A DNA stretch of 19,530 nucleotides from Planctomycetota bacterium (GTDB lineage: Bacteria > Planctomycetota > Phycisphaerae > Sedimentisphaerales > SM23-30), in contig JAKQBU010000146.1 of assembly GCA_029573975.1 (NCBI GenBank), forward strand, positions 1 to 19,530, read 5' to 3'. Of the stretch, positions 15,539 through 19,530 are shown in pieces. Both the position numbers and the translations under genes were made by a program. The notes beneath the pieces were generated by a model, which was not told the DNA's origin, did not search any database, and saw only the letters and a list, made by a program, of their open reading frames with translations. The stretch's first letter is position 1. The number at the start of each line of letters is the position of its first letter.

Positions 15539-18313
15539 TTAATTGATTTCAATCTGATAATTCACACGCCGGCTGCCCTGTGGATCCTGCAGCCCGATAC
15601 GGATATAATTCCCCACCCATTTCTCCGCATTGGGAAAAACAAAACTTTTGGTCGTGGCCGAACCGGGTGCCAATTTCTGGATGGAACGTTCCTGATGATC
15701 GCCATCCGGAAAATCAATAAAACTGGTCAGATTGGTATCCGCTTCGCTATTGTTGGTAACTACCTGCTGAATAAGCAGATCCTTCAGGTTGACCCGGCGG
15801 GCAAAAATACTCACATCGATCCCCTGAAGCTCAATTTCAAAGGGAACCGGCATGGAAAACGAGTAGGCCCGGTCCGCATCAATCGCAATAACCGCGGTTA
15901 ATTCTTTTCTGCCGCTGATTTCATTGCGGGGTAATTTCAGATAAATTACCTGCTGAAACAACTGGTTGGGTTGGAGCGAGAAATTAAATACCACCGGATC
16001 TACACCCCAGTTCATTTGGGATTCATCAAGCTGGAATCGCAGACGCCCTGAAATAGGTATCCGAAAAGGATTTACAAAACTTAGCAGAACCTTCTGCCGG
16101 GCCACACTGGCATCGACAATTGCCGGGGTCCATTTCATACTGGCCCGCAACATAGCCATCCGGCTGTCCACCCTGGAAAGAAAAACCGGCCAATTGGTCA
16201 GATGGATTCGCCCAATACCATTTTCCATGGGCAGGGGTTTGGAATTGCCAAACAAATCGATCTCTACCGGTGTTTTTCCCAGATACAGACCAAATTCGCT
16301 CTGTGTCGGCGGGGCCTGCGGATGATAGTTGGTATTCCATGCAAACAAACAGCCCTGCCCATCGCGGTCAAACACTAAAACCGGAACGCCTGGCGCCAAT
16401 TCGAATTCTCCCAAATAGCGAGTACCCCCGAATTGATCAGCCAGAGTGCGATAGATCAGCAATAATTCTGACGGTTCCGTTACCAGCCGTGCGTTATATT
16501 CCTTTTCACTCCAGGGATGATTGATGAATATCGCTTGCGCCTCTGACTTTTTGGCATAAGCAATCCGTTTGGCAAAATCGATCAGCCGATTATCCCTGCT
16601 GATATAACTATCTGTCATCGGCTCCAGGACGGCCCAAATGTGATTCATGCCTTTTTTACGAAATTCAGAGATATAATCAGGGATTTGCTCCGGTACGATC
16701 AGGCTTGAAATCGCCACGGAAACATACGAATTACCAACCTGTTGCTGATTCACATCCAGAAGGCCTGGTATGGGAGTAAATAATATGGGATTTCGAATTA
16801 ATTTTTCAAATTCTGTGCGTAACGTGGTAAGTACATATTTGATTCGGGGATCCCAGGTTATATCCTCATCAAAAATATCCGTTCCGATTTGCCAAAATGG
16901 CACCTGTCGGGCATATTGTGCTAAAATCACCGCTACCTGCGGCAGCCAATCATGGGAATCCCGGCTGAATAAGTCAAGAAGGCTCTGCTGGCCGTGCAGA
17001 AGCTTAACTGCAAGTTCTTCCGGCACTTCCGAAAAAGTGGCAATTGCTTCCACATTATTCTGTTGTAACTGGATGAGTTTATTATCCAGGCTTTCCTCCA
17101 CCGCAGCGGCTGAGTTGTGTGATTCGGCTCGTTTCCAGACGGGCAATTTAATCATTTTGGCGTTGCTTAACTGTGTTAAACGCAGGATGGTTGGCCAGTT
17201 ACCGGCATCCTCATCCAAAACCAAAAGGCCGAAATTCATGCCGCTGGCAGTAATTTCCCCGAAGGAAGATCCGAGTTTGCCGAATATCAAAGACCGGGTG
17301 GCGATTGTCTTACCTCCCGACTGAATAAGGAGTTCCGAGTGGTAACATCCCGCTGAGATGTCAGGCAAGGTAATTTTTCGCGTATTTTCTTCTGTGCCCA
17401 CACCGGAAATTAACCATTTTTCCTGACTTAAGAGGGAATCCATCGCGTCATAAATCCGCATGCTGACTTCGTAATCAAGGGTGTTAACACCCTCGACTTC
17501 CACGAGAAGTTCAACCGGATCGCGGCTTTCAAAAACATTGCCTAGTTTATCAGTGCGCAAGATTACCCGAGGGAGCTGATACACCGTGATATCATCAAAC
17601 CAGGCCAGTGCTTTCACATCGTAACGATAGATGTATGAGTCAGTTATAACATCCTGGTTCCATTGTTCCTCCTGGAGAAGCCAAAGTCCGATGCTGAGGT
17701 ACTGGGCATCCGGAAAATTTCCGGGAGCATAGACTTCCACGAGTGCCCAGCCATCAGGACCCAGGTCCCCTTTTGCTATAAGTTTAGAGTAATAATAGCT
17801 TTCCGGAATAATTCTTCCCAGCCGGTCCGCGAAGGCACAACTAAGACGAGCACGGCTGGTTTCAGTATTTTTCAGGCGAACATAACAGCTAATTTGGAAA
17901 TCGCAGCCGGGTTTAATCTTGATCCGGTGAGGATTTCGGCTGCGGCTGTCATATTCAAAACCGACACTGCCGCCATCCGAAATAAGCTGGAAACTATAGT
18001 TGCCGCCGTGACTTATGCTGTTATCGAGTTTCCCTTCGGCATAATGAGGAAAACCCTGGCGGGCCGTGACCATGTTCCAAAACATGGGGAGATCTAGATA
18101 ATTTACATCTCTTTCCTCAAAATCGAAGGTGTGCATAACTCGTTGTCCGGTGAGGATTTCGCCGGCGGTGAGCTGTTCGGTTTTTTCCTCGGCTGAGGGG
18201 GGTTGGGCAAAAAGGGGAAGCTGGGGACCCAGAAAAAATATAAGGGAAAGGCATAAAAGATATAAATTATTATATACGAATAGATTATAACAACTCTGTT
18301 CGTTTTGTTTCAC
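15539..18313 (-). CDS. Large secreted protein of unknown function with CBM-like and glycosidase-like barrel regions
   Basis: 924 aa from the GTG at 18313 (AGAG about 7 nt upstream); a TTG at 18328 in the same frame is the alternative. The first ~37 residues are a long signal peptide (LYLLCLSLIFFLG..PLFAQ), so the protein is exported. Residues ~55-245 look like a carbohydrate-binding jelly roll: HTFDFEERDV, SHGGNYSFQL, KPGCDFQISCYVRL, and the closing LAWFDDITVYQL, with an Ig-like stretch after it. Residues ~345-600 read like a beta/alpha barrel (FWQIGTDIFDEDITWDPR resembles the acid/base strand of glycosidases, but with aspartate where glutamate is usual). The C-terminal third is beta-rich. 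I do not recognise a named family. As the first gene of the acyltransferase-deacetylase operon it may bind or trim the exopolysaccharide outside the membrane; this is inference. Confidence 0.85.
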   Translation of the reverse strand: MKQNEQSCYNLFVYNNLYLLCLSLIFFLGPQLPLFAQPPSAEEKTEQLTAGEILTGQRVMHTFDFEERDVNYLDLPMFWNMVTARQGFPHYAEGKLDNSISHGGNYSFQLISDGGSVGFEYDSRSRNPHRIKIKPGCDFQISCYVRLKNTETSRARLSCAFADRLGRIIPESYYYSKLIAKGDLGPDGWALVEVYAPGNFPDAQYLSIGLWLLQEEQWNQDVITDSYIYRYDVKALAWFDDITVYQLPRVILRTDKLGNVFESRDPVELLVEVEGVNTLDYEVSMRIYDAMDSLLSQEKWLISGVGTEENTRKITLPDISAGCYHSELLIQSGGKTIATRSLIFGKLGSSFGEITASGMNFGLLVLDEDAGNWPTILRLTQLSNAKMIKLPVWKRAESHNSAAAVEESLDNKLIQLQQNNVEAIATFSEVPEELAVKLLHGQQSLLDLFSRDSHDWLPQVAVILAQYARQVPFWQIGTDIFDEDITWDPRIKYVLTTLRTEFEKLIRNPILFTPIPGLLDVNQQQVGNSYVSVAISSLIVPEQIPDYISEFRKKGMNHIWAVLEPMTDSYISRDNRLIDFAKRIAYAKKSEAQAIFINHPWSEKEYNARLVTEPSELLLIYRTLADQFGGTRYLGEFELAPGVPVLVFDRDGQGCLFAWNTNYHPQAPPTQSEFGLYLGKTPVEIDLFGNSKPLPMENGIGRIHLTNWPVFLSRVDSRMAMLRASMKWTPAIVDASVARQKVLLSFVNPFRIPISGRLRFQLDESQMNWGVDPVVFNFSLQPNQLFQQVIYLKLPRNEISGRKELTAVIAIDADRAYSFSMPVPFEIELQGIDVSIFARRVNLKDLLIQQVVTNNSEADTNLTSFIDFPDGDHQERSIQKLAPGSATTKSFVFPNAEKWVGNYIRIGLQDPQGSRRVNYQIEIN

Positions 18314-18353
18314 GATGCACTCTGCCAATTCAACTCATGTTATAGGACGAATT

Positions 18354-18470
18354 ATGAAGGTATTATCGGCAATAATGGTGTTGCTAACGGTGTTTTTCAG
18401 GTTTTTTTCCTGGGATAGATGTGAATTGATTCGGGGTGGGAACCGACCGGGAAACGAAAGCGGGTGGTGA
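18354..18470 (+). CDS. Possible 38-aa membrane or leader peptide (doubtful)
   Basis: An ATG at 18354 with AGGA 7 nt upstream (TAGGACGAATT) opens a 38-codon frame. Its first half is strongly hydrophobic (MKVLSAIMVLLTVFFRFF) and its tail is polar (GGNRPGNESGW). It lies opposite to the operon leader, between the PTS gene and the secreted protein. The ribosome site and hydrophobic N-terminus are the only support. No promoter is evident and chance cannot be excluded. Confidence 0.2.
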   Translation: MKVLSAIMVLLTVFFRFFSWDRCELIRGGNRPGNESGW

Positions 18471-18518
18471 AAAGTTATAAGTGTTTTAAATAAAGGTATT
18501 TAGAATGATATAAGACAA

Positions 18519-18974
18519 TCAGGATTCGTGGTTCAGGATGAATTGATATAAACGTTCAGCGGAATCGGCGGACCAGATTTTATCGCGAAACTCTCGATCG
18601 GTCATCAGGCGGCTGATGCGGGCCAGGGCCTGGATGTGGGGACCGGTCTGATCGGTAGGGGAGACCAGGAGGACTATGACGCTAACTGGATGCTGGTCAA
18701 TACTTTCGAAATCAATGGGGGTTTTGACTTTGCCCAGGGCCATGACGAGTTTGCTGACGGCGTTGCATTTGCCGTGGGGGATGGCGAAGCCCTGGCCGAT
18801 ACCGGTACTGCGGATGGCCTCTCGCTCCATAACTGCTTTCAGGACGGCATCATAGTCATCGAGCAGGCCGCGGGCGTTGAGAAGGTCCACCAGTTCGGTG
18901 ATGGCCTGATACTTTTCGGCGGCTTGCAGAGGAACTTTAACACATTTAGCATCAAGGATTTCCGTTATTTTCAT
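18519..18974 (-). CDS. ptsN: PTS IIA domain protein (fructose-type/EIIA-Ntr, PtsN-like)
   Basis: 151 aa single-domain protein, full length for the family. The phosphoacceptor is H67 in GIGQGFAIPHGKC, in the usual setting REAIRSTGIGQGFAIPH. The C-terminal VIVLLVSPTDQTGPHIQALARISRLM is also typical of EIIA-fru/Ntr. It would accept phosphate from HPr or NPr. With no EIIB/EIIC beside it, a regulatory role (nitrogen, potassium or carbon signalling, as for PtsN) is more likely than sugar transport. The gene symbol is by similarity only. The ATG at 18974 has GGAG about 11 nt upstream. It has its own candidate promoter at 19005-19032 and is probably not part of the operon that begins at 18313, 205 nt downstream. 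Confidence 0.93.
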   Translation of the reverse strand: MKITEILDAKCVKVPLQAAEKYQAITELVDLLNARGLLDDYDAVLKAVMEREAIRSTGIGQGFAIPHGKCNAVSKLVMALGKVKTPIDFESIDQHPVSVIVLLVSPTDQTGPHIQALARISRLMTDREFRDKIWSADSAERLYQFILNHES

Positions 18975-19004
18975 GGTACTAATTCTCCAGGAATTCCATA
19001 TCCT

Positions 19005-19032
19005 ATTTTAACAAAGCGAGGTATTCTAACAA
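19005..19032 (-). promoter_or_regulatory. Candidate promoter of the PTS IIA gene
   Basis: On the minus strand TTGTTA (19032-19027) is followed by a 16-nt spacer and TAAAAT (19010-19005), giving 4/6 and 5/6 matches to sigma-70 boxes. Transcription would start about 24 nt before the ATG at 18974, leaving a short leader that includes GGAG. Confidence 0.45.
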
Positions 19033-19152
19033 GAGGGATAAGGGAACGCAATTTTTTTACCAGTAAAGTTTTACCAGAAATACAATTTTTGTAAAGATAG
19101 GGAAACAGGTTAATTTGGTAAAGGCGGTGCCGGCCGCACGGCAGATTGTTTG

Positions 19153-19199
19153 TAAGTGCTTATTTTTGGTTTGGGAAAATTGTCATAAGTCCTTATTTT
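19153..19199. repeat. Paired TAAGNNCTTATTTT repeats, 33 bp apart
   Basis: TAAGTGCTTATTTT (19153-19166) and TAAGTCCTTATTTT (19186-19199) differ at one base of 14. Each starts with an inverted repeat, TAAG-NN-CTTA. Their start-to-start distance is 33 bp, about three turns of DNA, so two bound proteins would face the same side. It could be a regulator site pair for the PTS IIA gene or for the region to its right. Confidence 0.5.
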
Positions 19200-19493
19200 A
19201 CGTGGAAAACGATAGTCCGATAATAAAGTAGGGATTATAACGATTGTTACGATTGGGTAAGATTTTTGATAAGGTGGGTAAGAAATATGGTAAGATTTAA
19301 CGATTAAGTTGAGTTGGTAAATGTTGAATAAAGTATAGTAAAAGACGAAGAAAGTGATATAAAACAGGGGTAAAACATTGTAAAAGTAGAGCAAAACACA
19401 ATAGTGTTCGGCACATGATTTGCTCTTTTCCAATCTCAGCAAGAATTTCGGCATCCAGGGAGATTTCGGGAAAGGACATAACGGGAGTTCTGA

Positions 19494-19530
19494 TTATTTC
19501 GGCGCAGCATTTACGGCCGCCTCGGGGAAG
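19494..19530 (-). CDS. Probable C-terminus of an unidentified gene (runs off right edge)
   Basis: On the minus strand, one frame entering from the right edge reads FPEAAVNAAPK and then TAA at 19496-19494. The Ala/Pro-rich ending and G/C at most third positions look like a natural protein tail. Only 11 codons are visible, so no family can be named. A second frame is open to 19297, but its later part is low-complexity AT-rich sequence and is less convincing. Confidence 0.35.
   Translation of the reverse strand, partial: FPEAAVNAAPK

Larger units (their letters stand above)
18975..19493. other. AT-rich intergenic region upstream of the PTS IIA gene
   Basis: About 520 bp with strong purine/pyrimidine strand bias (G/A-rich on the plus strand over 19230-19400). 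No frame looks like a real gene. It contains two copies of the near-palindrome TAAGNNCTTATTTT at 19153-19166 and 19186-19199, two TTTTACCAG copies at 19055-19063 and 19069-19077, and several GGTAAG/ACGATT words. The control signals of the PTS gene probably lie here. Confidence 0.55.

Noticed and set aside
19110..19454. Minus-strand frame of 114 codons, rich in Tyr/Phe/Ile
   Set aside because: Low-complexity AT-rich translation in an intergenic region, with no ribosome site or recognisable motif.
1..19530. CRISPR arrays, insertion sequences, prophage or integrase genes
   Set aside because: No spaced direct-repeat array, transposase, integrase or terminal inverted repeats were seen. The tRNA is not flanked by an integrase or an obvious attachment-site repeat.

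Overview
The window looks like a chromosomal segment of a heterotrophic, polysaccharide-degrading bacterium of the PVC group, most likely Planctomycetota (Phycisphaerae-like). This is inference. It rests on large secreted multidomain glycosidases run by a LacI regulator with no SusC/SusD pair, on a GH2 enzyme carrying an inserted beta-sandwich of a type I associate with planctomycetes, and on a DUF3473-type polysaccharide deacetylase. Every gene but one (plus a doubtful small ORF) lies on the minus strand.

Region 1 (1-8545, minus) is a glycan-utilisation operon. It reads, in transcription order, a LacI-family regulator (8545-7532), a secreted GH36-type alpha-galactosidase fused to an SGNH/GDSL esterase (7462-4256), a secreted GH2 glycosidase (4214-756) and a second, paralogous GH2 that runs off the left edge (738-1). 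Gaps are only 17-69 nt. Upstream of the regulator is an AT-rich control region with a 25-bp inverted repeat and TTACA boxes phased at 10 bp. Together the genes suggest removal of alpha-galactosyl groups, ester groups and beta-linked sugars from a decorated plant or algal glycan.

Region 2 (8546-11441) holds a near-consensus sigma-70 promoter (8917-8945) driving a Ddl-like ATP-grasp ligase (9106-10182, plus). This gene converges on a minus-strand zinc metallopeptidase with HETGH (11040-10252). About 400 bp of non-coding DNA follows.

Region 3 (11442-18313, minus) is the most unusual part. A secreted CBM/barrel protein of unknown function (18313-15539) is followed by a fused alpha-beta thiamine-diphosphate 2-oxoacid dehydrogenase E1 (15525-13498). 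Next comes a protein that joins a lipoyl domain and an E1/E3-binding domain to a left-handed beta-helix (hexapeptide) acyltransferase (13547-12516), then a cytoplasmic NodB/DUF3473 polysaccharide deacetylase (12523-11561). The last three overlap or nearly touch. I read this as a candidate dedicated acyl-transfer system: E1 would charge the lipoyl arm with an acyl group from a 2-oxoacid, and the beta-helix domain would place it on a sugar of an exopolysaccharide precursor, in place of the usual CoA-forming E2. A tRNA-Val(GAC) gene with a non-canonical C33 sits just downstream.

Region 4 (18314-19530) holds a PTS IIA (PtsN/fructose-type) gene (18974-18519) with a candidate promoter. Upstream of it are about 520 bp of AT-rich DNA with paired TAAGNNCTTA sites, and the probable last codons of another minus-strand gene at the right edge.
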